Positions 8,544 through 17,070 of a stretch of DNA of 34,703 nt are shown here, piece by piece. Below the pieces are notes generated by a model. The model ran no database searches. It was not told the DNA's origin and saw only the letters and a list, made by a program, of their open reading frames with translations. The stretch covers positions 1-34,703 of the forward strand of contig JAFQFT010000004.1 of assembly GCA_017398545.1 (NCBI GenBank), given 5' to 3'. The translations under genes were made by a program, and so were the position numbers. Numbering within the stretch: the stretch's first letter is position 1; every line of letters begins with the position of its first letter. The stretch comes from Bacilli bacterium (lineage in GTDB: Bacteria; Bacillota_I; Bacilli_A; ML615J-28; CAG-313).

Positions 8544-9224
8544 ATGAAAAAATTTTTAGCTAGTAAATATTTTTTAGTAATTAGTAGTGTTATTATTTTA
8601 GCTTTTAATGCTGTATTATTTTTAAGTGTTGCTACTTGGAAAGATGAACTTTTTGAACTTGCTTCATTCTGGGCACTTTATGCAAGTGTTATGGTTATGT
8701 TTGCTGCGTTGTTATTATTAGGTGTATTTACAAATAAGAATATAAAAGGACAAAATTTATTTTCAACACTTGTATTACCTGTTTCTTTATTAGGTATTAT
8801 ACTTGGAATTATTTTATTTTTCTTTGTAGCAAAATTAAAACTTGCAATTGTATTAATTCCATATATTATTTTTGTTGGAATTATTGCAGTTGGATTTATT
8901 ACTGGAGTTGTTTATCAAAATCATTTAGATAATCTTGAAGTAAAAGTAACTAAAGTTATTGATATGAATGGATTAATTGAGTTTTTAATTAATTTACAAA
9001 ATAAATCAAGAGATGCTAATGTTAAAACTGTTTTAAGTAAATTAATTGAAAAAGCATCATTTCAAGTAAAAGATGAAGAAAATGTTGAATTAAAAAAATT
9101 AGAAAAACGTATTTTTGAATATGTTTTATTTATTGAAAAAGATATTAATAATAATGCATTTAATAACTTTTTAATGAATGCAGAAAAGTTAGAAAAATTA
9201 TTAGACAAACGAGGAAATTATTAA
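8544..9224 (+). CDS. Four-helix membrane protein of an ABC operon, unknown function
   Basis: The 226-residue protein has four hydrophobic segments in its first 125 residues (about 8-28, 42-62, 75-95 and 101-122), then a cytoplasmic charged helical tail with LIEFLINLQNKSRD and LEKRIFEYVLFIEKD. I do not recognise the family. GGAGG at 8531-8535 supports the start. It sits 2 bp before an ABC ATPase gene and shares its promoter, so it may be an accessory subunit of that exporter. Confidence 0.75.
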   Translation: MKKFLASKYFLVISSVIILAFNAVLFLSVATWKDELFELASFWALYASVMVMFAALLLLGVFTNKNIKGQNLFSTLVLPVSLLGIILGIILFFFVAKLKLAIVLIPYIIFVGIIAVGFITGVVYQNHLDNLEVKVTKVIDMNGLIEFLINLQNKSRDANVKTVLSKLIEKASFQVKDEENVELKKLEKRIFEYVLFIEKDINNNAFNNFLMNAEKLEKLLDKRGNY

Positions 9225-9226
9225 TT

Positions 9227-9940
9227 ATGTTAAAGATTACTAATTACACTAAAAAATATGATGAAAGAAAGATTGCAGTAAACAATCTTTCTTTAACTGT
9301 TGAAAAAGGAGATTTATTTGCATTTATTGGACATAATGGTGCTGGTAAATCAACAACTATTAAATCAATAGCAGGAATTCTTCCTTTTGATGAAGGTGAA
9401 ATATTAATTGATGGAGTATCAATCGTTAAAGATCCTGTTAAATGTAAAAAAATGATTGCATATATTCCTGATAATCCAGACCTTTATGAATCACTTACAG
9501 GGATTGATTATTTAAATTTTATTAGTGATATTTATGATGTAAGTGTAGAGAAAAGAAAAGCTATTATAGAAAAATATGCTAAGCTTTTTGGTATTAAAGA
9601 TGTTCTTAATAATTATATTGGAACATATTCACATGGTATGAGACAAAAACTTGCAATTGTTAGTGCTTTAGTACATGAACCTAAACTTTTAATTCTTGAT
9701 GAACCATTTGTAGGACTTGATCCACTTGCAGCATATTCTGTTAAAGAAATGATGCGTGAGTTTTGTGCAAATGGTGGTGCTATTTTCTTTTCAACACATG
9801 TATTAGAAGTAGCAGAAAAGCTATGTAATAAGATTGCTATAATTAAAGAAGGAAAACTTATTGTAAGTGGCTCAATGGATGAAATTACTAAAAATGCTAG
9901 TTTAGAAGATGTTTTCTTGGAGCTTGCAAATCATGAATAA
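9227..9940 (+). CDS. ABC transporter ATP-binding protein (ABC-2 type exporter)
   Basis: The 237-residue ATPase has all standard motifs: Walker A GHNGAGKST (residues 35-43), signature YSHGMRQK in place of LSGGQ, Walker B LLILDEPFVGLDP, and the switch His in FFSTHVLE. The SHGM signature is typical of exporters of the ABC-2 class. It would power the permease encoded next. The genes overlap by 8 bp (ATGAATAA), which points to translational coupling. The substrate cannot be read from the sequence. Confidence 0.9.
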   Translation: MLKITNYTKKYDERKIAVNNLSLTVEKGDLFAFIGHNGAGKSTTIKSIAGILPFDEGEILIDGVSIVKDPVKCKKMIAYIPDNPDLYESLTGIDYLNFISDIYDVSVEKRKAIIEKYAKLFGIKDVLNNYIGTYSHGMRQKLAIVSALVHEPKLLILDEPFVGLDPLAAYSVKEMMREFCANGGAIFFSTHVLEVAEKLCNKIAIIKEGKLIVSGSMDEITKNASLEDVFLELANHE

Positions 9941-11510
9941 ACTGCTTTTATTACTTAAAACATATGGTAAGATTTATTTAGGATCTATCGCAAGAAGAGG
10001 TAATAAAAAAGAAACAATTTCTGGTGGAACTATTGTTTTAGTTATTGGTTTAGTATTTATGGTGATGTTTACATCAATGTCAATAACTACGATAGAACAA
10101 TTTTTAGAACTTGATCCACCAGAACCTATTTATGCATTATATGTTCTTACATCAACTGGAATAATCTTTATGTTATTAATTGTTGTATTAAAAGGAACTA
10201 ATTTTAAAAAATCAAATGACCATGATTTATTATTATCACTTCCATTAAGTAAAACAACAATTGTTTTATCTAAAATATTAAAAGATTATTTATTTGATTT
10301 AATAGCTTTATTATTAATAATGATGCCTGGTTATGTGTGTTATTATTATTTAGTAGAAGAAGCAACATTTTTAGTTGTTATTAATGGTTTAATTGTTATT
10401 ATTTTATTAACTTTTTTATCTAATGCTGTCGCAATTCTTATGAATTTTATTATCGCAAAATTTACTAGAAAATTAAAAAATGCAGAAATTATTCAAACAC
10501 TTGTATCAGTATTTATTACTTTAATATTTATTGTGTTTTATTTTATATTTAATGTATCACTTACAAATAGTCCTGATTTTGTAGATATATTTGTTAATCT
10601 TTATCCAATACAATTAGTTGTAGATGTTATCGCAAATACTAACTTTATAAGTTATTTAATTTTATTTGCAATATGTTTAGTTCCATTTGGTTTAGCTGTA
10701 ATGCTTGAAGTGTATGATTTTAATCATCAAAACAAGAGTCATACAAATAATAATAAAGAATTAGTATTTAAAAATAAAAATGTATTTTTCAGTTTGTTTA
10801 AAAATGAATCATCTAGATATTTTAGATCTACAATTTATGTATTAAATACAATTATTGGATCATTCTTTATTTTACTTACTGCGGGTCTTTTAGTTGGTTT
10901 TGGTAAAGAAAGACTTGAAAGTATGATTGTAACATTTATGCCTAATGCTGAAGATTTTATCAATAATTTAAATGTAATCATAGTGCTTGTATTAATGTTA
11001 GTATCAGGAACTGTTATTACAACAAGTGCAAGTGTTTCAATAGAAGGAAAACATTTATGGATATTAAAGGTTCATCCTGTGGATGAAAAGACAGTATTTG
11101 CATCTAAAATATTTTTAAACATGTTACTTGGTGGTATACCATCTATTATTGCATCTATAATTGTGAGTTTTTCTATTGGTTTTAGTTATTTACCATTCTT
11201 ATTAATTTTGACACTTACAAATTGTTTATATGCATCAATGATTGGTTTAATTAGTAATTTAAAACATTATAAACTTGATTGGAAAGATGAACAAGAGATT
11301 GTTAAACAAGGTATGGCAGTGCTTATTGCAATGGGGTTAGCTGTTGTACCAGGAGTGATTTTAGTGATTGCTTATTTTGCAGGATTAATGAATATTTTAA
11401 ATCCATTAATTTATTTAAGTTTAGCTTGTGTTGTAATGATAATTATTGATGTATTACTAATAAAATATCTTTTAACTAAAGGTGTAAAGAGATTTAAAGA
11501 AATAAATTAA
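9933..11510 (+). CDS. ABC-2 type exporter permease
   Basis: This 525-residue membrane protein has about twelve hydrophobic segments and a large-permease layout. A long soluble stretch begins near FKNESSRYFRST, followed by TSASVSIEGKHLWILKVHPV, the kind of motif seen in large two-half ABC-2 permeases. It is the partner of the ATPase just upstream. The ATG at 9933 is preferred to the upstream 9909 start: it overlaps the previous stop as ATGAATAA and has GGAG (9918-9921) before it. The operon ends at the perfect hairpin at 11505-11533. Confidence 0.85.
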   Translation: MNKLLLLLKTYGKIYLGSIARRGNKKETISGGTIVLVIGLVFMVMFTSMSITTIEQFLELDPPEPIYALYVLTSTGIIFMLLIVVLKGTNFKKSNDHDLLLSLPLSKTTIVLSKILKDYLFDLIALLLIMMPGYVCYYYLVEEATFLVVINGLIVIILLTFLSNAVAILMNFIIAKFTRKLKNAEIIQTLVSVFITLIFIVFYFIFNVSLTNSPDFVDIFVNLYPIQLVVDVIANTNFISYLILFAICLVPFGLAVMLEVYDFNHQNKSHTNNNKELVFKNKNVFFSLFKNESSRYFRSTIYVLNTIIGSFFILLTAGLLVGFGKERLESMIVTFMPNAEDFINNLNVIIVLVLMLVSGTVITTSASVSIEGKHLWILKVHPVDEKTVFASKIFLNMLLGGIPSIIASIIVSFSIGFSYLPFLLILTLTNCLYASMIGLISNLKHYKLDWKDEQEIVKQGMAVLIAMGLAVVPGVILVIAYFAGLMNILNPLIYLSLACVVMIIIDVLLIKYLLTKGVKRFKEIN

Positions 11511-11533
11511 CCAGTTTTACTAACTGGTTAATT
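11505..11533 (+). terminator. Hairpin after the ABC operon
   Basis: A perfect 12-bp stem (11505-11516 with 11522-11533) and a 5-base loop includes the stop codon of the permease gene. The following tract (TCTCATT) is poor in T, so termination may be partial. Confidence 0.6.
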
Positions 11534-11567
11534 TCTCATTATATATAAGTATTTATAATTATATGTA

Positions 11568-11619
11568 AAAATGTGCAATTAATTAACAAAAAAACATACC
11601 AAAATGTGCAATTAATTAA
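11568..11619 (+). repeat. 19-bp direct repeat in the topB upstream gap
   Basis: AAAATGTGCAATTAATTAA occurs at 11568-11586 and again at 11601-11619, a 33-bp period. ATTATATATAAGTA also occurs twice, at 11539 and 11629. The rest of the 310-bp gap between the permease gene and topB is AT-rich and holds only the hairpin at 11505 and the topB promoter; I see no gene in it. Confidence 0.7.
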
Positions 11620-11774
11620 AATTGTGTATTATATATAAGTAATAAAATAAAAATCCGAATAAAGTATATAAATATAATTTGTAAGTTGTAATGTAAATGT
11701 ACAAATTAAAAATATGATTTTGTTATTTAATTTGCAAAAAATGATTAAAAATGTAAATTAAACTATCTTTTGAA

Positions 11775-11803
11775 TTGCTTAATTTGTTAAAAATAGGTAT
11801 AAT
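11775..11803 (+). promoter_or_regulatory. topB promoter
   Basis: TTGCTT (11775-11780) and TATAAT (11798-11803) are 17 bp apart. The topB start lies 27 bp further on. Confidence 0.75.
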
Positions 11804-11829
11804 AATTAAAGTGAAAAAAGGTGATTTAT

Positions 11830-13956
11830 ATGAAGACTTTAGTATTAACAGAAAAGCCAAGTGTAGCACGTGAGATAGCTAGAGTACTTGGGTGTACAAC
11901 AAATAAAAATGGTGGAATTATTGGATCTAAATATATTGTTACATGGGCGCTTGGTCATTTAGTGACACTTGCTATGCCTGAAGAGTTAAAACCTGAATGG
12001 AAAACATGGGATGAGTCAACCCTTCCGATGATTCCTAAGAAGTTTGAAACAAGAGTAATTGCTAGCACTAGTAAACAATTTAACTGTGTAAAGAGTTTTT
12101 TAAAGAGTGATGAAGTAAGTGACTTAGTTATTGCAACAGATGCTGGTCGTGAAGGGGAACTTGTTGCTAGATGGATTATTGATAAAGTTGGTTTTCAGAA
12201 ACCTATGAAAAGACTTTGGATATCGTCTATGACGGATAAAGCAATTAAAGAAGGGTTCAAAACACTTGTTGATGCAAATAATTATAATCGTTTATATGAT
12301 GCCGCTGTAGCACGTGCTTGTGCTGACTGGTTAGTAGGGTTAAATGTTTCACGTGCTTTAACTGTAAAATATAATGCATCACTTTCTGCTGGTCGTGTTC
12401 AAACACCTACACTTGGATTAATAGTTGATAGAGAAAAAGAAATTAAGAGTTTTGTTCCTAAAAAGTATTATCAAGTTCATTTAAAAGCATTTGGAAATGA
12501 TTTTGTTTTATATAAAAATGGTAATCCTTATTCTATTTATGATAAAGAAGAGGTTGTAAAACTTCTTAATAAATTAAAGAGTGAAAAGTTTATTTGTAAA
12601 AATGTTGTATCTAATCTTAAACATGAAGCACCACCACTATTATACGATTTAACGACTCTTCAACAAGATGCAAATAAGTTATATGCATTTACCGCAAAAG
12701 ATACTTTAAATATTGTTCAAAAGTTATATGAAAACTATAAATATTTAACATATCCTAGAACTGATTCTAAATATTTAACAACTGATATGTACTCTACAAT
12801 TAAAGAACGTCTTCTTAACGCAACATATGGTGAATATGCTAAGTATGCTAGGATGATTATTGATAATGGTATTACTAACAGTAAAAGAATATTTAATAAT
12901 CAACTAGTTAGTGATCATCATGCGATTATTCCAACTGAAGAAAAGTGTATTATTGGAATGCTTGATAGTGATGAAGCGCGTGTTTATAATTTAGTTCTTA
13001 AACGTTTCTTAGCAGCATTTATGAAGGATTATGAATATGTTACATATTCTATTGTTATTGGAAATGATGAGTTTGAATTTAGAACAAGTGTAAGTGAAAC
13101 TAAAGATTTAGGTTGGAAAGTATTATATGATGCAAATGTTAGTAGTGTTCATAAAAATAATTTTACAAAAGGAGTTGAAATAAATGGAGAACTTTCTTTT
13201 GTAGAATCAATTACAAAAGCAGCTGAAAGGTATACTGAAGCAACTTTACTTTATGCTATGGAACATGCGGGAAAATTTACAAATGATTTAAAAGAAAAAG
13301 AAGCATTAGCAGAATCATCAGGAATTGGTACTCCTGCAACTCGTGCAGAAATTATAGACCGTATATTTAGCGCTGGATATGTAAAATTAGTTGGAAGAAG
13401 TATTCATCCAACAGAAAAAGGAATTCAGTTAATCGATCTTGTACCAAGTGATTTAAGGAGTGTTTCTTTAACAGCAAAACAAGAATTATCTCTTGATAAG
13501 ATAAGTAGAGGAAAACTAAATTATCATAATTTTATTGATGAAATAATTATTTTTACGAAAGAACTAACAAGTAGTGTTTTATTATCTAATTCTAAATATC
13601 ATCATGACAATGCAACATCTCATAAATGTCCACAGTGTGGTAAGTTACTTTTAGATGTGACTAATAATTTTGGTAAGAGTTTAGTATGTCGTGATAAAGA
13701 ATGTGGTTATAAAAAACATGTTTATAAGATATCAAATCTTAGATGTCCTACTTGTCATAAGAAGTTAAAACAAATAGGAGATAAAGAAACAGGGTTCTTT
13801 CAATGTGAATGTGGTTTTAAAGAAAAATGTTCATCTTTCTTTAAACACTTACAGGAAAGTAAACAAGGAATGAATAAAAAAGAAGTTAGAAAATTCTTGG
13901 ATAAACAAGAAAAAGAGATTCCAAAGAATAATCCTTTCGCAGACTTCTTTAAATAG
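11830..13956 (+). CDS. topB: DNA topoisomerase III
   Basis: This type IA topoisomerase cuts and passes single DNA strands to relax or decatenate DNA. The 708-residue protein shows the Toprim domain with EKPSVAREIA near the N-terminus and ATDAGREGE at 102-110, the SAGRVQTPTL segment, and the catalytic Tyr308 in YLTYPRTDS. The GIGTPATRAEII motif follows, and two Cys-rich zinc ribbons lie near the C-terminus (from Cys600, CPQCG, and then CPTCHKK). The ATG at 11830 is preferred over the GTG at 11821 because AGGTGA (11819-11824) precedes it and the family starts M-K-x-L-V-L-T-E-K-P. It stands alone between a promoter and a strong terminator. Confidence 0.95.
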   Translation: MKTLVLTEKPSVAREIARVLGCTTNKNGGIIGSKYIVTWALGHLVTLAMPEELKPEWKTWDESTLPMIPKKFETRVIASTSKQFNCVKSFLKSDEVSDLVIATDAGREGELVARWIIDKVGFQKPMKRLWISSMTDKAIKEGFKTLVDANNYNRLYDAAVARACADWLVGLNVSRALTVKYNASLSAGRVQTPTLGLIVDREKEIKSFVPKKYYQVHLKAFGNDFVLYKNGNPYSIYDKEEVVKLLNKLKSEKFICKNVVSNLKHEAPPLLYDLTTLQQDANKLYAFTAKDTLNIVQKLYENYKYLTYPRTDSKYLTTDMYSTIKERLLNATYGEYAKYARMIIDNGITNSKRIFNNQLVSDHHAIIPTEEKCIIGMLDSDEARVYNLVLKRFLAAFMKDYEYVTYSIVIGNDEFEFRTSVSETKDLGWKVLYDANVSSVHKNNFTKGVEINGELSFVESITKAAERYTEATLLYAMEHAGKFTNDLKEKEALAESSGIGTPATRAEIIDRIFSAGYVKLVGRSIHPTEKGIQLIDLVPSDLRSVSLTAKQELSLDKISRGKLNYHNFIDEIIIFTKELTSSVLLSNSKYHHDNATSHKCPQCGKLLLDVTNNFGKSLVCRDKECGYKKHVYKISNLRCPTCHKKLKQIGDKETGFFQCECGFKEKCSSFFKHLQESKQGMNKKEVRKFLDKQEKEIPKNNPFADFFK

Positions 13957-13966
13957 AAAAAATTTT

Positions 13967-14010
13967 TTAAGAAATTGCTAAAAAAAAAGAGCAATTTCTT
14001 AATTTTTTTT
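13967..14010 (+). terminator. Intrinsic terminator of topB
   Basis: A 13-bp perfect stem (13967-13979 with 13990-14002) is followed by eight T residues (14003-14010). It overlaps a possible upstream start (13975) of the next ORF, which argues for that gene starting at 14041. Confidence 0.9.
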
Positions 14011-14040
14011 AATTATATAAGTGAAAGGAAGGTAAACGAT

Positions 14041-14691
14041 ATGTTTAAAAAATGTTTTTTATGTTTAATTACGCTATGTTCATTAACAACTGTATTAAAA
14101 GTACATGCAGCATCTAGTACTAAAAATACAGGGCATTCTGACATTATTGAGCTTGGTTTTTATGATTATCATTTAGGCTATAAATTACTAAGTGAAATGT
14201 CTAATGATGAAATTAAAAACGCGTATAAAAAAGTAAAGTCAAAAGCTTTTGGCTGGAGTGTAAAAGAAATTAATAATAATGTAGATGCATGGTATATTTC
14301 AAAAATTATCTTTAGTAAAAGTAATAGAAGTGAACAAGTATATACTTTTACTTATACAAATAAACATACATCAAAAAAAGAAGTAGAACTTAGCGCAAGT
14401 GGTTCTATTGCGACAAAAGTTTCAGGTAAAATTAAATCCGTAACTTTGTCTGGAAGTATAAATGGTGAGGGAGAAATTAAAAATTCAACAGAAGAATATT
14501 TTGAAGAGAAAGCTAATTTTTCTGTAGATTTAATGCCATATACTAAGCTTACTTTAATGGTAAGAGGAGATTGTATTGTATCTAATGGTGTAGGTAAATA
14601 TTATGTTTTTGGGATTCCATTTTCTAAAGGAACTTGGGAGTATATTGATTTTGTAACAGAGTATTATGAATTTTTTGAAGAAAAATTATAA
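14041..14691 (+). CDS. Secreted protein, unknown family, first gene of a four-gene ABC cassette
   Basis: The 216-residue product has an N-terminal signal peptide (FKKCFLCLITLC, then VHA before the likely cleavage near residue 22). The mature part is beta-rich. It has a long stretch rich in alternating Ser/Thr, Lys and hydrophobic residues (SASGSIATKVSGKIKSVTLS), followed by LMPYTKLTLMV. This layout recalls aerolysin/ETX-MTX2-type beta pore-formers, but I see no diagnostic motif, so this is only a possibility. The start at 14041 has AAGGAAGG (14025-14032) ahead of it. I see no convincing promoter between the topB terminator and the start. The next gene overlaps its 3' end by 26 bp. Confidence 0.75.
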   Translation: MFKKCFLCLITLCSLTTVLKVHAASSTKNTGHSDIIELGFYDYHLGYKLLSEMSNDEIKNAYKKVKSKAFGWSVKEINNNVDAWYISKIIFSKSNRSEQVYTFTYTNKHTSKKEVELSASGSIATKVSGKIKSVTLSGSINGEGEIKNSTEEYFEEKANFSVDLMPYTKLTLMVRGDCIVSNGVGKYYVFGIPFSKGTWEYIDFVTEYYEFFEEKL

Positions 14692-15583
14692 AATAATTAT
14701 CTATATAAGTCTAATACTTTTATTTATTGTTGGGGGTTGTCTAATTTTGTTTAATAAGAAATCTGAAAAGTGTGAAATTATTACATTTAAAAATGATTAT
14801 TATGTAGTAAACTCTGATAAAAATAATTATATTAATGTACCTCTATATGTAAGCGTAAAAGATTCTATTTTAATAGATAAAGAAGAAATCAGTAATATTT
14901 GTTTAGTTAATGATATTGAATCAGAAATTATTCCAGTATCTATTGTAGAACTATCGTTTTTAAAGGAAGTTGATTATGATAATAAGACATTTTATCAATA
15001 TGATTTAAAACTTGAAATTGATTTTATTATTAATAATTTAACAATATTAGATGATGTTTATTTGAAAATATCATATCATTCAATGGAATTTGTTAAAATA
15101 TTAATTGGTAATATTAGTTTATATAATTATAGTTTGAATGATCAAGTTTATTATACAAGTTTAAAAGGAATAACTAATAACTATGAAAACAATGAAATGT
15201 TAGTTGGGGTATTAGTTAAATTAGAAACTATTAATGATTTAAACATTGTAGAAATAAAATCTATGAATAGTAATGTTTCAATTGATTTAGAAAAATCGTA
15301 TGTTTTAGATGAGTGTGAAACTAATGATTTAAAAGATTTAATTAATGAAAACTATAATATAATAGGTAGTGGTAACAGTAATAATGATATTGTTATTAAG
15401 TCAGGAGATTATTTGTTTATATCTTTAAAATATAAAGATTATGTACAAATTCCGATTCAAGGTTTTGTTTTGAAATATTTAAATAATGAAGAAATGAATG
15501 AAAAAGTAATTACACCATTTATGTTTTACAAGACAAATAATGTAAAAAGAGAAATGGTAAAAGTGGTTTATGAAGTTGGTTAA
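14666..15583 (+). CDS. Membrane-anchored extracellular protein, second gene of the cassette
   Basis: The 305-residue product has one hydrophobic segment near the N-terminus (IIIYISLILLFIVGGCLILF) and a long hydrophilic, beta-rich, Asn-rich remainder. It is probably held in the membrane with the bulk outside. I do not recognise the family. It overlaps the previous gene by 26 bp and the ATPase gene by 14 bp, so the four genes are tightly coupled. No strong Shine-Dalgarno site is visible, which fits coupled translation. It might be a receptor, immunity or assembly partner of the secreted protein; this is inference from position only. Confidence 0.7.
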   Translation: MNFLKKNYKIIIYISLILLFIVGGCLILFNKKSEKCEIITFKNDYYVVNSDKNNYINVPLYVSVKDSILIDKEEISNICLVNDIESEIIPVSIVELSFLKEVDYDNKTFYQYDLKLEIDFIINNLTILDDVYLKISYHSMEFVKILIGNISLYNYSLNDQVYYTSLKGITNNYENNEMLVGVLVKLETINDLNIVEIKSMNSNVSIDLEKSYVLDECETNDLKDLINENYNIIGSGNSNNDIVIKSGDYLFISLKYKDYVQIPIQGFVLKYLNNEEMNEKVITPFMFYKTNNVKREMVKVVYEVG

Positions 15584-16172
15584 GATTATTAATTTATGTA
15601 AATCATATGGCAAAAATATCATTTTAAAGAATTTAAATTTAAGCTTAAACAGCAGTTTTGTATATTTTTTAATATCTGCTAATGGAAGTGGAAAAACTAC
15701 TTTTTTTAAGTGTTTATTAAGAGAAACAAGTTTTAATGGTATCATAGATGATAAAAATATTATTTATTCTTATCTTCCAGATAAGGTAAAAATACCATCA
15801 TATGTATCGGTATTTGAGTTTCTAATTATGTATTTAAGAATTGATTATAAAGAGGTTGATGTTAATAAAATTAATGAATATTTAAGATTATTTGATATCT
15901 TAAAATACAAATATCGGTTTATGCATGAACTATCAAAAGGAACAAAACAAAAAGTATTAATAATTAAAACATTATTATCAAAAGCTGATGTTTATTTACT
16001 TGATGAACCATTAGCAGGATTAGATTATAAGAGTAGAATAACTTTTATGATGAGGTTAAAAGCATTACAAGAAGAAGGTAAGATTGTTGTTATTGCAACT
16101 CATTATTATAATGATTATTCTTTTGATAATAAAAAAGTGATCGAAATTGATGAAAATAATCAAAATACATAG
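15570..16172 (+). CDS. Small ABC ATPase of the four-gene cassette
   Basis: This 200-residue ATPase is short for the family. The P-loop reads SANGSGKTT, with Ser36 in the place of the usual first Gly. The signature is LSKGTKQK instead of LSGGQ. Walker B is VYLLDEPLAGLD and the switch His is in IATHYYND. The core catalytic residues are therefore present. It overlaps the genes on both sides and would drive the small permease encoded next. Confidence 0.85.
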   Translation: MKLVKIINLCKSYGKNIILKNLNLSLNSSFVYFLISANGSGKTTFFKCLLRETSFNGIIDDKNIIYSYLPDKVKIPSYVSVFEFLIMYLRIDYKEVDVNKINEYLRLFDILKYKYRFMHELSKGTKQKVLIIKTLLSKADVYLLDEPLAGLDYKSRITFMMRLKALQEEGKIVVIATHYYNDYSFDNKKVIEIDENNQNT

Positions 16173-16848
16173 GAAATATTTAATTAACAAAGTTAATGTT
16201 TTATTGTTTATATTTATTATTTTTGTGGAAATTTTGATATGTTTTTTAAGTATAAATCGTTTAAAATTAGAATATAATTGGTTTGAAGGAAAAATTGCAT
16301 GTACATCATATTTAGAAACTAACTTAATGTATTATAAATTAGTTGTGATCAATTTAACTTGTTTTATATGGGGAAACTCATTTACTAAAAATTCAAATAG
16401 TTACCATTTATTAGTAACTGGATATGAGAGGTTAAAACTTAAATATATTTTATCTAAGTTATTAATGTTAATTATAATTACTGTTTCTTTAATATTCATA
16501 AGTTTTTATTTAATGTCTTTAATTGGTGTAGTTTGTTGTAATTTTGTAAGAGTTGATAAGATAATTTTAGAATTATGTATAAATGTTGTATTAATTTGTA
16601 TAATTTATGGATTATTGTCATCATTCTTTAGTATTTTAATAAATAATCAATATGCGTGTTTTTTTTCTAGTGGAATCTTTGTTTTGTGTGAGTTAATTAG
16701 TGATAGTTTTAATGATATAAAACTATTCTATGTGTTCTTTCCAGGACTTTCATTAAATTATGATTTATGTTTTGGTTTGATTCATTTATTTTTTATTTCT
16801 ATAATTTATGTTTTTTTGGTTGTTTTAGTTTATATATACAAAAAATAA
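16150..16848 (+). CDS. Small ABC permease of the four-gene cassette
   Basis: The 232-residue product has six hydrophobic segments, the size and form of ABC-2 type permeases seen in bacteriocin, lantibiotic-immunity and similar small export systems. It starts inside the ATPase gene (ATG 16150, 23-bp overlap), so coupling is likely. Family membership is assigned from topology and position because no strict motif exists. It is the last gene of the cassette; I see no strong hairpin before the infC promoter at 16860. Confidence 0.75.
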   Translation: MKIIKIHRKYLINKVNVLLFIFIIFVEILICFLSINRLKLEYNWFEGKIACTSYLETNLMYYKLVVINLTCFIWGNSFTKNSNSYHLLVTGYERLKLKYILSKLLMLIIITVSLIFISFYLMSLIGVVCCNFVRVDKIILELCINVVLICIIYGLLSSFFSILINNQYACFFSSGIFVLCELISDSFNDIKLFYVFFPGLSLNYDLCFGLIHLFFISIIYVFLVVLVYIYKK

Positions 16849-16859
16849 GGGTATATTAT

Positions 16860-16888
16860 TTGCGTGAAGTAGAAAATTATGGTATAAT
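16860..16888 (+). promoter_or_regulatory. infC operon promoter
   Basis: TTGCGT (16860-16865) and TATAAT (16883-16888) have 17-bp spacing, and TGG before the -10 makes it an extended -10. Transcription should start near 16895, about 176 bp before the infC start. Confidence 0.85.
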
Positions 16889-16894
16889 ATCTAC

Positions 16895-17024
16895 GAATTA
16901 AATAGTGTTTATGAAAAGTAGAAGTCCCACTTCTCACCTGACCAATGATTTTGGTGGGTAAAAGAGTCATTATTCCTAATATATTGGAACAACTGAAGTG
17001 GGCATATTATGCTCACTTTTTATT
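16895..17024 (+). ncRNA. L20-type leader controlling infC-rpmI-rplT
   Basis: The leader between the promoter and infC ends in an intrinsic terminator: a 10-bp stem at 16996-17005 with 17009-17018, loop ATT, and a T-rich tail. The segment CCCACTTC (16926-16933) can pair with GAAGTGGG (16995-17002), which would break the terminator and act as an antiterminator. Firmicute infC operons carry this arrangement (ribosomal protein L20 leader), where excess L20 favours termination. The family call rests on position and the paired elements. Confidence 0.85.
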
Positions 17025-17070
17025 CTTTTCAAAATACAATTTATTTCAAATATTTTTGGAGGTGGACAGT

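Noticed and set aside
13975..14040. Upstream start of the secreted protein at 13975
   Set aside because: It lies inside the topB terminator hairpin; the start at 14041 has AAGGAAGG and gives a normal signal peptide.
16945..17070. N-terminal extension of IF-3 from the ATG at 16945
   Set aside because: The extension lies inside the leader terminator and has no homology to IF-3; the ATT at 17071 has the ribosome-binding site.
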